Source: Chitinophagia bacterium
Lineage (GTDB): Bacteria > Bacteroidota > Bacteroidia > Chitinophagales > Chitinophagaceae
DNA length: 35,368 nt
NCBI GenBank assembly: GCA_021324175.1
Contig: JAJPJP010000138.1
Span: 1 to 35,368, forward strand
Direction: 5' to 3'
Shown: positions 22,398 through 30,562 of the stretch, piece after piece
Layout of the letters: each line of letters opens with the position of its first letter
Numbering within the stretch: the first letter of the stretch is position 1
Notes under the pieces: model-generated
Databases searched by the model: none
The model's input: only the letters and a program-made list of their open reading frames with translations
What the model was told of the DNA's origin: nothing
Made by a program: the position numbers and the translations under genes

Positions 22398-22752
22398 GTA
22401 AGCCTCCTTTTTCATGCTGCAACAGCACTAGCGCTCCCAAAATTAATGAATCGCCGCGGTGATTTTAGTCTCTTCTCTCGTTAAAAAAATACAGAGGCAT
22501 CGCTGCAGTATTCCGGTTGCTTTTTTATCGCTATTCTGTCCGTCATGTGTAGCAAATCTGAAAATCGGAAAGATGGATTGTTCATCGCTAACGAAAATGC
22601 CAAAACCGCCTTGACCGGTTTGTTGCGAGTCAAATGTATCAAAACCGCACACGGGAGTGTATCATTTGCGGACTCAGGCCTGGCAAACTCATTAAGAGCA
22701 AATTGTAAATCAATGTTATGTCAAACGGCATGTAACTTGGAGGTAATCTCGC
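22398..22752. other. divergent spacer without a supported gene
   Basis: ORFs of 69 and 109 codons on the two strands overlap each other and neighbouring genes and have no recognisable content. The spacer must hold promoters for the membrane protein (minus) and the repeat protein (plus). Confidence 0.4.
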
Positions 22753-24165
22753 ATGAGAAAATATATTTACACCGCCGTGTTGGCCTGCAGCATGCTTTTT
22801 TCCTATTCACAGAAAAAAAGTTCGATTTCTTACAATACAAGCTCAAATGGCAACCAACATTCGGTAACCATTAACGATGATGAGTTATCCCTGAGCCTGG
22901 TATACACAGGTGATATTGCTTTCAACGATGCAGAAGATGCAATCGCTTCCTTAGCTCCTGATGGATATCTCCGTTACAAGAAGAACGGCAAAAAACTTGT
23001 AGTGAATGCCGATTCGCGTGGCGAGATTACTTATGAATTCAATGATGGTGACAAGAAAACCGAATTGAATGCTGAGGAAAAGGCCTTTCTGGCTGATGCT
23101 ATCAAAGTTATGATTGAGTATGGCGTGGGAGCCAAGGAACGGGTAGCACGGATTTACAAAAAAGGCGGCAGCGGTGCCGTCCTCGTGGAAGTGAAAAATA
23201 TGAAAACTGACTACGTGCGCGGGATATATCTCGATTTTCTCCTGGAGACGAATACGCTGACAATCACCGATATGACGACAATCGCGGACAATATTCATTT
23301 TCTCATGCAATCCGATTATGAAAAAGGTGAATTACTTGGTAAGTTTTCTTCCAAGTATTTAAGTAATCCTACCACTGCCCAGGCATATCTTGGGGCGGTA
23401 AAAAGCATTAATTCTGATTTTGAAAAAGGTAAAGCAGTCAAAGCTATCCTCAGGCAGGAATTGACGTCTGAACAGTTCTCTGCTGTTCTGGACGTTGCTA
23501 ACAGCATCGGAAGCGACTACGAAAAGGCGGGCGTGCTCAAAGAGGTATTGGCGGGCAGCCGCGTTACCCCCACCCAGTTTCCTGATCTGCTACGCGCCGT
23601 TGCAAGAATACAAAGTGACTTCGAGAAATCAGGAGTCCTTAAGCAGATCCTGCAAGACAACAGGATTCCGGAAGACCAGTTTAAAGCGACGATGGCAATA
23701 GTGGCAAGTCTTGGAAGTGATTATGAAAAAGCGGGCGTGCTGAAAGAGGTCCTTAGTAATAACAAAATTCCTGCCTCCGAATTTGTTGATATGTTGAATG
23801 CGACCACGCATATTCAGGGCGACTACGAAAAGGCGGGCGTGCTCAAACAAATTTTGAAAGATTCGTCGATACCTGACGAAGAATTTAACGAGACCCTGGC
23901 GGCTGTCGGGAGCATTGGAAGTGACTTTGAAAAGGCTGGTGTGCTGAAACAACTTGCTCAGGCCGACATCAAAGGTGATGCTCACTGGATCAGTTTGATC
24001 GGCGCAAGTGAAAAAGTGGGCGCTGATTATGAAAAAGGGGAAGTTCTAAGAGACATTGCATCAAGGATGCCGGGTTCGGAAAATATTCGTTCTGCCTATC
24101 TCAAGGCTGCCAAAACGATTTCATCAGACTATGAATACGGGCGGACAATCCGCGCGGTAAAATAG
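22753..24165 (+). CDS. secreted protein built of tandem 34-residue repeats
   Basis: A 470-residue exported protein of unknown function. The N-terminus (MRKYIYTAVLACSMLFSYSQ) is a signal peptide; C12 in VLAC might be a lipobox, but the form is not ideal. Residues about 25-180 form a beta-rich globular part. From about residue 182 to the end come nine units with the core S-D-[YF]-E-K-A-G-V-L-K, eight complete and one partial. They are predicted to be helical and superhelical like HEAT or armadillo repeats. Similar EKAGVLK repeats occur in BlaR1-type regulators of Bacteroidota as far as I recall. The ribosome binding site GGAGGTAA precedes the ATG at 22753. A strong terminator follows, so it is a single gene. 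Confidence 0.8.
   Translation: MRKYIYTAVLACSMLFSYSQKKSSISYNTSSNGNQHSVTINDDELSLSLVYTGDIAFNDAEDAIASLAPDGYLRYKKNGKKLVVNADSRGEITYEFNDGDKKTELNAEEKAFLADAIKVMIEYGVGAKERVARIYKKGGSGAVLVEVKNMKTDYVRGIYLDFLLETNTLTITDMTTIADNIHFLMQSDYEKGELLGKFSSKYLSNPTTAQAYLGAVKSINSDFEKGKAVKAILRQELTSEQFSAVLDVANSIGSDYEKAGVLKEVLAGSRVTPTQFPDLLRAVARIQSDFEKSGVLKQILQDNRIPEDQFKATMAIVASLGSDYEKAGVLKEVLSNNKIPASEFVDMLNATTHIQGDYEKAGVLKQILKDSSIPDEEFNETLAAVGSIGSDFEKAGVLKQLAQADIKGDAHWISLIGASEKVGADYEKGEVLRDIASRMPGSENIRSAYLKAAKTISSDYEYGRTIRAVK
23293..24162 (+). repeat. nine in-frame protein repeats of about 102 bp
   Basis: Nine units of about 34 codons each carry S-D-[YF]-E-K. Two 29-bp blocks (23513-23541 and 23819-23847) are identical and exactly 306 bp apart, three times 102, which points to recent internal duplication or gene conversion. 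Repeats three to six are the most alike; the outer ones have drifted. Confidence 0.85.
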
Positions 24166-24203
24166 GGGCATCCAGAATATAAGTCAAGGTTTATAGAAAC
24201 ACG

Positions 24204-24230
24204 AACTGGCGCAAATGCGCCAGTTTTTTT
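24204..24230 (+). terminator. intrinsic terminator after the repeat-protein gene
   Basis: Perfect 9-bp stem AACTGGCGC/GCGCCAGTT with a 4-nt loop, followed by a T-run to 24230. It begins 39 bp after the stop of the repeat-protein gene. Confidence 0.88.
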
Positions 24231-24354
24231 ACGCTCAGAGGATAATCAAGCCCCAAAAAACACAGCTATCAATCAAAATCAACAATTCTGAAATTTATTA
24301 CTTTCATGCGGCGTTTCTGGCGGAACGATTGAATAAATCAAAAAACCCTGCGGC

Positions 24355-25635
24355 ATGACTGGTGTGCAACTCGGGCTCAAAGCAAACTGGAGGCAATTTA
24401 GCCTCCTTGTTGTTATTAATGCTTTTGTGGGCGGCATGGTGGGATTGGAAAGAAGTATTCTGCCGGCAATCGCCCAGGACTATTTCCACATACTCGCAAA
24501 GACTGCTGTGCTTTCTTTTATTGTCGTATTTGGCCTCAGTAAAGCGATCACCAATTATTTCAGTGGTGTCCTTGCGAACAAGATGGGAAGAAAGGCGCTG
24601 TTGACTTTAGGTTGGGGATTTGGCCTACCCGTCCCATTTATTTTAATGTTCGCCCAAAACTGGGATTGGATTGTTACCGCAAATATCCTTCTTGGAATCA
24701 ACCAGGGTTTGGCTTGGAGCAGTACTGTGGTAATGAAAATTGACCTTGTCGGCGAAAAGGAACGAGGGTTTGCCGTGGGTTTGAATGAATTTGCGGGTTA
24801 TGTCGCAGTTGCCGTCGTTGCATTTCTGACAGGCTGGGTAGCGTCATTATACAGTCTAAGACCATTTCCTTTCTATATTGGAGTTGTGTTGTCCGTCCTT
24901 GGGTTTTTATTTAGCTGGCTCCTCGTGAAAGACACAAGCCGGCATATGGCAACTGAAATCCAAACAAGCAGCAATCCAAAACTTGATAATTTTTTTTGGC
25001 AAACCACCTGGAAGAACAAAAACCTTGGATCAGTGACCCAGGCAGGACTTGTAAACAATCTCAACGATGGCATGGCCTGGGGTTTATTTCCAATTCTATT
25101 TGCCTCCAGAGGATTTTCACTGGAAGAAATAGGAATTTTGACTGCCATTTATCCTGCAGTTTGGGGTATCGGGCAGCTGTTCACCGGGAGGATGGCGGAC
25201 CATTTCTGCAAGAAAGATCTACTTTTTTTGGGCATGCTTCTCCAGGGAATCGTTTTGATCCTGATGGTCTTTGCCATTACAATGACACATTTTATCGTGC
25301 TCGGAATTTTACTTGGCTGGGGTACGGCAATGGTCTATCCGACATTTCTTGCTACGGTAGCTGAGAATACCAATCCTTCTGACCGGGCAAAAAGCCTCGG
25401 CGTATTCCGCTTTTGGCGGGATTCGGGATATGCATTCGGAGCAATTATGACTGGGCTTGTCGCTGATCATCTCGGGTTATCGGCTGCAATCCTTCTCACG
25501 GGTCTCTTGACTATCTTTTCAGCCACGGTGATTTTAATAAGGATGAACTGTGGGAACATCAAATCAATCAGAATCGGAAATTGGTTGAAATATAAGAATG
25601 AACCAAAAAAAGCCCGAAAGACAGACCTTATCTGA
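24355..25635 (+). CDS. MFS transporter
   Basis: A 426-residue integral membrane transporter of the Major Facilitator Superfamily with about twelve hydrophobic segments. The loop-2 signature appears as GVLANKMGRKALLTLGW, and a second copy appears after the middle loop as GRMADHFCKKDLLFLGM. A central cytoplasmic loop (about residues 195-220) separates the halves. The basic C-terminus (KYKNEPKKARKTD) is cytoplasmic. The substrate is unknown; drug or metabolite export is the usual role of the group. It converges with the next gene with a one-base gap. Confidence 0.9.
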   Translation: MTGVQLGLKANWRQFSLLVVINAFVGGMVGLERSILPAIAQDYFHILAKTAVLSFIVVFGLSKAITNYFSGVLANKMGRKALLTLGWGFGLPVPFILMFAQNWDWIVTANILLGINQGLAWSSTVVMKIDLVGEKERGFAVGLNEFAGYVAVAVVAFLTGWVASLYSLRPFPFYIGVVLSVLGFLFSWLLVKDTSRHMATEIQTSSNPKLDNFFWQTTWKNKNLGSVTQAGLVNNLNDGMAWGLFPILFASRGFSLEEIGILTAIYPAVWGIGQLFTGRMADHFCKKDLLFLGMLLQGIVLILMVFAITMTHFIVLGILLGWGTAMVYPTFLATVAENTNPSDRAKSLGVFRFWRDSGYAFGAIMTGLVADHLGLSAAILLTGLLTIFSATVILIRMNCGNIKSIRIGNWLKYKNEPKKARKTDLI

Positions 25636-25636
25636 C

Positions 25637-26581
25637 TCAGCCAAGCAGGGTATGCTGGCTGGCCGTGTGAAGATTGCGCCAGACTCTGTTTATCTCCGTT
25701 GATAGATCAGATGCCAACATGCCGCATTTTGGATAAGTCTTATCGACCATTTGCCGCGCAAAGTGAGCCAGAGACCTGCTGGCCCCGCTAAGCGATTGCA
25801 AATGCAAGGGATTATTAATATCATTCCAGGCTTTATCAAGTGCCTCATAGAATGTTTGCCTTGAATCGGCCAAATCTGTCTGCGAAGCACCAGCCAACTC
25901 GAGGAAGCGCATGGCCATGCCTGATATATTAACGGCGAGAGTTGACTCTGCGAATTGCAAAAATGGGAATTGATAGATCGCTTGTGAAAGAACTGCCGCC
26001 TCGGGTTTGATCTCAAAGCACCGGTTAGCCGATGTCAGCATATTTCTGACCTCGAAAGTATGGCTGCCAGTAGCAATCATGCCCATGGCGTTCCATGTCC
26101 GGTGAATCGTAACTTCGGGGCAGAAAAAAAGAAAAGATCTTATCTCGTTTGTATCCTCGAGCCTGCAGTTTGCCGTAAATACGGTTGCGAACAACGACCC
26201 GCTCGCATATCTCCAAATGCCATTAACTAGGTACCCGTTATCGATCGCCAGGGCAATTCCTGAAACACTTCCGCTACCAGCAAAACATGAATGATTATCG
26301 GAATAAATGGTATTTACCAGGGCCTGATCGAGGAATCCTACAAACCATGCCGCACCGCCACAAAGCGTGACTACCCATCCCAGGCTTCCGTCTGCATAGG
26401 CCAGTTGCTCAAGTAGCCTGACGCCTTCAGGCAAATCATATTCGAGACCACCGATCGTTCGCGGGACAAAGAGATTGAACCAATTATGCTCGCGTATAAT
26501 ATTAAGTTGAGAAGGGTGGAGAGTCCCCATCGACTCTGAACTTGCGGAAAATGCTCTTATGGATTCTATTGGTATTTGCAA
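25637..26581 (-). CDS. acyl-CoA dehydrogenase-fold flavoprotein
   Basis: A 314-residue protein with the acyl-CoA dehydrogenase fold, in the subgroup of flavin-dependent monooxygenases and sulfur/aromatic oxidases (HsaA/DszC-like). The N-terminal helical domain includes NLFVPRTIGGLEYDL and YADGSLGWVVTLCGG. The middle beta-domain includes GYLVNGIWRYASGS. The C-terminal helices end with INRVWRNLHTASQHTLL, which resembles the family's FMN/FAD-linked tail. It is about 70 residues shorter than typical members, mostly in loops, and the catalytic glutamate of true acyl-CoA dehydrogenases is not evident. The substrate is unknown. It is encoded alone, 86 bp before the end of the slipin gene on the same strand. 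Confidence 0.72.
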   Translation of the reverse strand: MQIPIESIRAFSASSESMGTLHPSQLNIIREHNWFNLFVPRTIGGLEYDLPEGVRLLEQLAYADGSLGWVVTLCGGAAWFVGFLDQALVNTIYSDNHSCFAGSGSVSGIALAIDNGYLVNGIWRYASGSLFATVFTANCRLEDTNEIRSFLFFCPEVTIHRTWNAMGMIATGSHTFEVRNMLTSANRCFEIKPEAAVLSQAIYQFPFLQFAESTLAVNISGMAMRFLELAGASQTDLADSRQTFYEALDKAWNDINNPLHLQSLSGASRSLAHFARQMVDKTYPKCGMLASDLSTEINRVWRNLHTASQHTLLG

Positions 26582-26667
26582 TGGGTCAAACTTAATAGAA
26601 TTCAGTGAAAACCCACCTTAGATCAGAAACGGACCTGTGGTAGGGACAAATGACAGAAGTTCAAAAT

Positions 26668-27570
26668 TTAGGTCGCTGGTGGTTCGAGTGTCTTCTTGCC
26701 AGCAGCCATGGTGAGTGCAGTGACGGCAGCCAGGTTCCCCAACTCCATGCTGTCAATTGCTGAGCTCGGCACTAAGACAATTGTCGAATTTTGCTTTAAG
26801 CCTTCATACAGCATATTCATGGCGCGAAGATGCAGCGCCACAGGATTATTGATGTAGCTCCTCGCAGCTTCTTCAAATTTTTCTGCGACCTGCCTTTCGG
26901 AATCTCCCAGGATAACTCTGGCCTGTCTTTCTCTTTCAGCTTGCGCCTGCATAGACATGGCATTTTGAAGGCCGGTTGGAATCAAAACATCCTTTACTTC
27001 CACCGAATTGACAGTGATGCCCCATGGTTCAGTTCGTTCATCAATGATTTTCTGAAGGATTTCGCTAATCTTGTCCCTTCCCTCCAGCATATGGGCGAGC
27101 TCGGTTTTGCCAATGACATCGCGAAGCGCAGTTTGCGAAGCCCATCCCACCGCGCCAGTATAATCAGCGACCTGAAGCGCTGCTTTTTCGGGATCAACAA
27201 CCTTCCAGAATAATACAGCGTCGACATCGACCGGCACTGTGTCCTTTGTGAGGGTCTTTTCCGCCTTAAAGGTCGTCGTAATCACGCGGGTATCTATCCA
27301 ATAGGGAATGGTATCAATAATAGGGATTATCATAAAGAGGCCCGGTCCGTGAAGGCCTTGAAATTTTCCGAGTCTAAGAACGACTGCCTTTTCCCAGGGC
27401 GATGCAATTTTAAAAGCGGACGATACCAAAAGTGCTAAAATGAAAAAGGCTATCCCGGTAACCGTGGATGCCGTCGGGTTGGCGGGATCGTATACGCTAT
27501 AAGCTAAACCCACGCCAATGGCAATAATGACCAGAAATACAAATAAAGAAAAAAAACTATTGGTTTTCAT
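26668..27570 (-). CDS. SPFH/band-7 domain protein (stomatin/slipin-like)
   Basis: A 300-residue membrane-anchored SPFH protein. Two N-terminal hydrophobic segments (about 7-26 and 37-55) precede the band-7 domain (about 57-215), which has SPWEKAVVLRLGKFQGLHGPGLFMIIPIID, VPVDVDAVLFWKV and SVEVKDVLIPTGLQNAMS. A charged helix of E, R, Q and A (about 210-245) supports oligomer formation. Slipins scaffold membrane microdomains and often work with an NfeD protein or a protease, but none is adjacent here. The ribosome binding site AGGAGG before the ATG supports the start. It is a single gene. Confidence 0.92.
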   Translation of the reverse strand: MKTNSFFSLFVFLVIIAIGVGLAYSVYDPANPTASTVTGIAFFILALLVSSAFKIASPWEKAVVLRLGKFQGLHGPGLFMIIPIIDTIPYWIDTRVITTTFKAEKTLTKDTVPVDVDAVLFWKVVDPEKAALQVADYTGAVGWASQTALRDVIGKTELAHMLEGRDKISEILQKIIDERTEPWGITVNSVEVKDVLIPTGLQNAMSMQAQAERERQARVILGDSERQVAEKFEEAARSYINNPVALHLRAMNMLYEGLKQNSTIVLVPSSAIDSMELGNLAAVTALTMAAGKKTLEPPAT

Positions 27571-27766
27571 GATTTACCTCCTGAAGTGTATGAAAAATTG
27601 GAAAAGATTGTTTTGGGGGCCCAGCTAATATAACAAGGTGGCTGCAGTAAAGTTAACCGCTCTTACTATTTCTTATTCGATCCACCGGGCGAAGCGAACA
27701 TCTTCCGGCTTAAAGTGGCAGGCAATAGGCACATTATTCGCTCAATATGAGATATAACGCGCAAGT

Positions 27767-28115
27767 ATGAAGGGTCTGTTCGTCCTAATATTCGCCGTGC
27801 TAGCCAGCGCCCCTGGTTGTAAATCGACATCCCCATTTGCTTCAAACCCGGATAAAAATGCTTTCAATAGCGGAACGATAGGGTCTGTTAAGGCCACCTA
27901 TAATGCCCATCTTCCAGAATTGAACCCGGCGAAGGATTCGATGTTGATGAGAGCAGATTCCTTGAGACGATAAGACGCTGAAAAATCCTGAGGCGGGTAC
28001 CCTCAATCTGGGCAATTCCGACAACGTTTGTTGCAAAAAATGCTCGGATAACTTCCCATTTTTCCTGCCAACGGCTGAAAAATTCTGGCATGATTTTGAC
28101 GCTTGTTACCTTTAA
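27767..28115 (+). pseudogene. small lipoprotein gene interrupted by a frameshift
   Basis: The ATG at 27767 encodes a signal peptide with a lipobox-like SAPGC (C18), then a polar region, and stops at 27971-27973 after 68 residues. A one-base shift at that stop enters an open frame that continues KTLKNPEAGTLNLGNSDN, a cysteine cluster CCKKC and FWHDFDACYL, ending at 28115. That frame has no start codon of its own. The joined product would be a lipoprotein of about 115 residues. It may be a pseudogene, a sequencing error, or a short protein with unused 3' sequence. A minus-strand ORF over the same bases is rejected. The function is unknown. Confidence 0.5.
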
Positions 28116-28181
28116 GAACGAGAAGACTAATCGAGATTTTTTCTGAAAAGAAGACATGTAGATGAAGGACTAACGTTCCTA

Positions 28182-28217
28182 AAAGGCGTATCTCCTGCGA
28201 GGTGCGCCTTTATTATT
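28182..28217 (+). terminator. intrinsic terminator after the small lipoprotein
   Basis: AAAGGCG pairs with CGCCTTT, extended inwards through ATCTC/GAGGT with one wobble, around a 4-nt loop. A U-rich ATTATT follows. It is a long stable stem 66 bp past the end of the joined lipoprotein frame. Confidence 0.65.
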
Positions 28218-28305
28218 GCTCCTCGTGCTAGTTAATGTCCAGAACTGTGTTTCCTCTTACTAAATCATAAAATAGCGCATTTTTGCCCGGACGAACTGAA
28301 TTTGC

Positions 28306-29565
28306 ATGGAGGACCGAATTATTATAATCGGGGCGGGTGCAGCGGGATTAGCAGCTTCCAGGCTGCTAACAAGATCGCGCCACCACGTGACGTTGCTGGA
28401 GGCGAAAGAGCACATTGGGGGCAGGATACTTAGTGTTGACTCGACAGCAGGCGCAGATAGTATTGAATTGGGAGCGGAGTTTTTGCACGGCAAGCTGCCG
28501 TTAACGACAGCTTTGCTCAGTCAGGCAAAAATCTCACTTGTTGAATCCGGTGGCGAAATGTTTCACGAGAACAACCAACGACGGGTTGAATGGGACCAAT
28601 TGACGAAGCAATGGGGCGAATTGATGCGTGACATGGGTCGAATAAAAAATGATATCCCATTTAGGGTTTTCCTCGATCAATATGTTGCGGGTGGGAACCA
28701 TTCTTCTCTATACAGGAGCGCGCGCGGTTTTGCCGAGGGTTTTGATCTTGCAGATATCAGGAAAACCAGTACGATGGCTATCCGCGACGAATGGCAGCAC
28801 GAAGAAGATCAACAGTTCCGTGTAAAGGGCGGATACGGCAGGTTAATACATTATCTTGACAAATCCAGTTCCCGGAAATACTTTACTCTCGTAACAGACG
28901 CTCCGGTGAAATCGGTAGCATGGCGTAAAGGTGAAGTGAAGGTTTTTACTTCAAAAGACCAAGCTTTTTTTGGAAACAAATTGATAGTTGCCATCCCGCC
29001 GAAACCCTATTCGAAAATTCTTTTCAAGCCGGCAATTTCGGTCTACCGAAATGCAGCTTTATCGCTGGGATTTGGCCATGCACTCAAAATTATGCTTGAA
29101 TTTCAACGACCGTTCTGGCAAAAGACGCATCCTCATGCCGGATTTGTCTTTGGAAATGGAGATATTCCTGTCTGGTGGACGCAACTACCGTCAAAAACTC
29201 CGCTGCTGACCGGCTGGCTGGGCGGCCCGCGTTCGCAAAAAATAAAAAACCGAAGCATTGATGGCGTGACCGCTGTCGCTATTCGCTCAATCGCACAGAT
29301 TTTTAATATTAGGGAAAACTCCCTGCGCGCTAGCCTGCGTGAAATATATTTTCATGATTGGAGTTTGGATGAATTTTCGATGGGATCTTATAGCTACCCC
29401 ATCGTTAATGTTCAAAGCGCATTAAAAGTCTTGACTGAACCGGTCGAAAAAACAATTTTTTTCTGCGGAGAACACATATATGCCGGTCACTGGCCTGGCA
29501 CGGTTGAAGCGGCGTTAAATAGCGGTAAGGCGGTGGCCGAAAAAATCAAACTTCGATCGGTTTAG
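28306..29565 (+). CDS. FAD-dependent amine oxidase family protein
   Basis: A 419-residue flavoprotein of the monoamine oxidase / phytoene desaturase superfamily. It starts with the dinucleotide motif IIIIGAGAAGLAASRLL (residues 5-21). EAKEHIGGRI (the E that binds ribose and the GGR stretch) lies near residue 35. The family end FCGEHIYAGHWPGTVEAALNSGKAVAE contacts FAD. Such enzymes oxidise amines with oxygen and release peroxide, or desaturate related substrates; this substrate is unknown. There is no signal peptide, so it is cytoplasmic. The stop overlaps a small minus-strand ORF. Confidence 0.9.
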   Translation: MEDRIIIIGAGAAGLAASRLLTRSRHHVTLLEAKEHIGGRILSVDSTAGADSIELGAEFLHGKLPLTTALLSQAKISLVESGGEMFHENNQRRVEWDQLTKQWGELMRDMGRIKNDIPFRVFLDQYVAGGNHSSLYRSARGFAEGFDLADIRKTSTMAIRDEWQHEEDQQFRVKGGYGRLIHYLDKSSSRKYFTLVTDAPVKSVAWRKGEVKVFTSKDQAFFGNKLIVAIPPKPYSKILFKPAISVYRNAALSLGFGHALKIMLEFQRPFWQKTHPHAGFVFGNGDIPVWWTQLPSKTPLLTGWLGGPRSQKIKNRSIDGVTAVAIRSIAQIFNIRENSLRASLREIYFHDWSLDEFSMGSYSYPIVNVQSALKVLTEPVEKTIFFCGEHIYAGHWPGTVEAALNSGKAVAEKIKLRSV

Positions 29566-29771
29566 GCTAATAAGGTCACGCTTCGAATAATGCGGAGAGA
29601 AACTTGCATATAATATACTGAAACATCATCCCATTCGGATTTTAGAATTCGTCTTTGCTGAATTTGAGATTTCACATGAATAGTATTACCATTCAGGTTC
29701 TTTAACTCGCATATGATTGGCAGAATACCCGGTTCCTTAGGCATCTCAACCTTGGGGTTCGTCAGGAACAA
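29562..29771 (-). CDS. small hypothetical protein (weak)
   Basis: A 69-codon ORF starting with TTG 4 bp after the stop of the DUF1345 gene on the same strand; an internal ATG lies at 29744. It overlaps the end of the amine oxidase gene by 4 bp, an arrangement like other convergent pairs in this window. Codon use is unremarkable and the product has no recognised motif, signal peptide or membrane segment. It may be translated by coupling to the upstream gene, or it may be spurious. Confidence 0.3.
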   Translation of the reverse strand: MFLTNPKVEMPKEPGILPIICELKNLNGNTIHVKSQIQQRRILKSEWDDVSVYYMQVSLRIIRSVTLLA

Positions 29772-29774
29772 GCC

Positions 29775-30464
29775 TTAGGATTTGAGGTCGATGATCACAT
29801 TGATGCTGAGCGCAACAATCACGGTATTGAATAGAAAGGACAGCAGGCCATGAAGCAATGCCAGCCGCCGGATCTGTCTGGAAGAAATGCTAATGTCCGA
29901 AACCTGGAAGGTCATTCCTATCACAAAAGAGAAATAGGCAAAGTCCAGGTAGTCAGGATTCGGCTCATTGTGTATTTCCAGCGCTGGGCTGCACTGGGCA
30001 TCGGGAACCATGCTCGTTTCATAATAGAGGTGCGCGTAGCGGTAAGTGAAAATGATATGCAGCAGGAGCCATGAAAAATTAACACCCGAAATATAAATGA
30101 GCGTTTCGACAAATTTATTCAATATCCATTCATCCTTATTCAATAACAAAATCAGGATACCCAACAGGCTGGTAACTGTTGAAATCACCACGATAAAAAA
30201 AACGACCGGCCGGCTTGGGTCTTGGTTCTTGACCAGCAGCCTGATCTGTCGTGATTTCATAGTAAAAAAAGTAATCGTACTCATGACAATTAGCACCAGG
30301 CTGAATACGTCCCAGCTGATCATGATCCGCGTGATCCATTCCATCGGAATTTGTGAAACCAATAATAGTACAAAAGTGATTAGACAGGCGCCAAAGGCCA
30401 GCAGAAGTTTATTGCCCGCAGGCAACCTGTTGAAACGGTTAATGCGTGTATTGTTTTTTAGCAA
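29775..30464 (-). CDS. DUF1345 family integral membrane protein
   Basis: A 229-residue membrane protein with about five to six hydrophobic segments, matching DUF1345. Marks are the paired helices LLLAFGACLITFVLLLV and MISWDVFSLVLIVMSTITFF, the SWLLLHIIFTYRYAHLYY block and the conserved DYLDFAYFSFVIGMTFQVSDISI segment, followed by a final pair of helices. The function of the family is not known. A basic N-terminus (NTRINRFNR) is cytoplasmic. It is encoded just after the peptidase gene on the same strand, about 100 bp away, so co-transcription is possible. Confidence 0.88.
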   Translation of the reverse strand: MLKNNTRINRFNRLPAGNKLLLAFGACLITFVLLLVSQIPMEWITRIMISWDVFSLVLIVMSTITFFTMKSRQIRLLVKNQDPSRPVVFFIVVISTVTSLLGILILLLNKDEWILNKFVETLIYISGVNFSWLLLHIIFTYRYAHLYYETSMVPDAQCSPALEIHNEPNPDYLDFAYFSFVIGMTFQVSDISISSRQIRRLALLHGLLSFLFNTVIVALSINVIIDLKS

Positions 30465-30562
30465 GGCGGATTGTTAGCGTACCCGAATATCTTGACAAAA
30501 TTCAAGGAGTCGAAATTTTTCTATCGAATTTTCCGATCATTAACAAGGCACCAGAGGAAACA

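Noticed and set aside
27888-28157. Minus-strand ORF of 89 codons over the small lipoprotein
   Set aside because: The plus-strand lipoprotein has a signal peptide with a lipobox and a terminator; the minus ORF has no recognisable feature.
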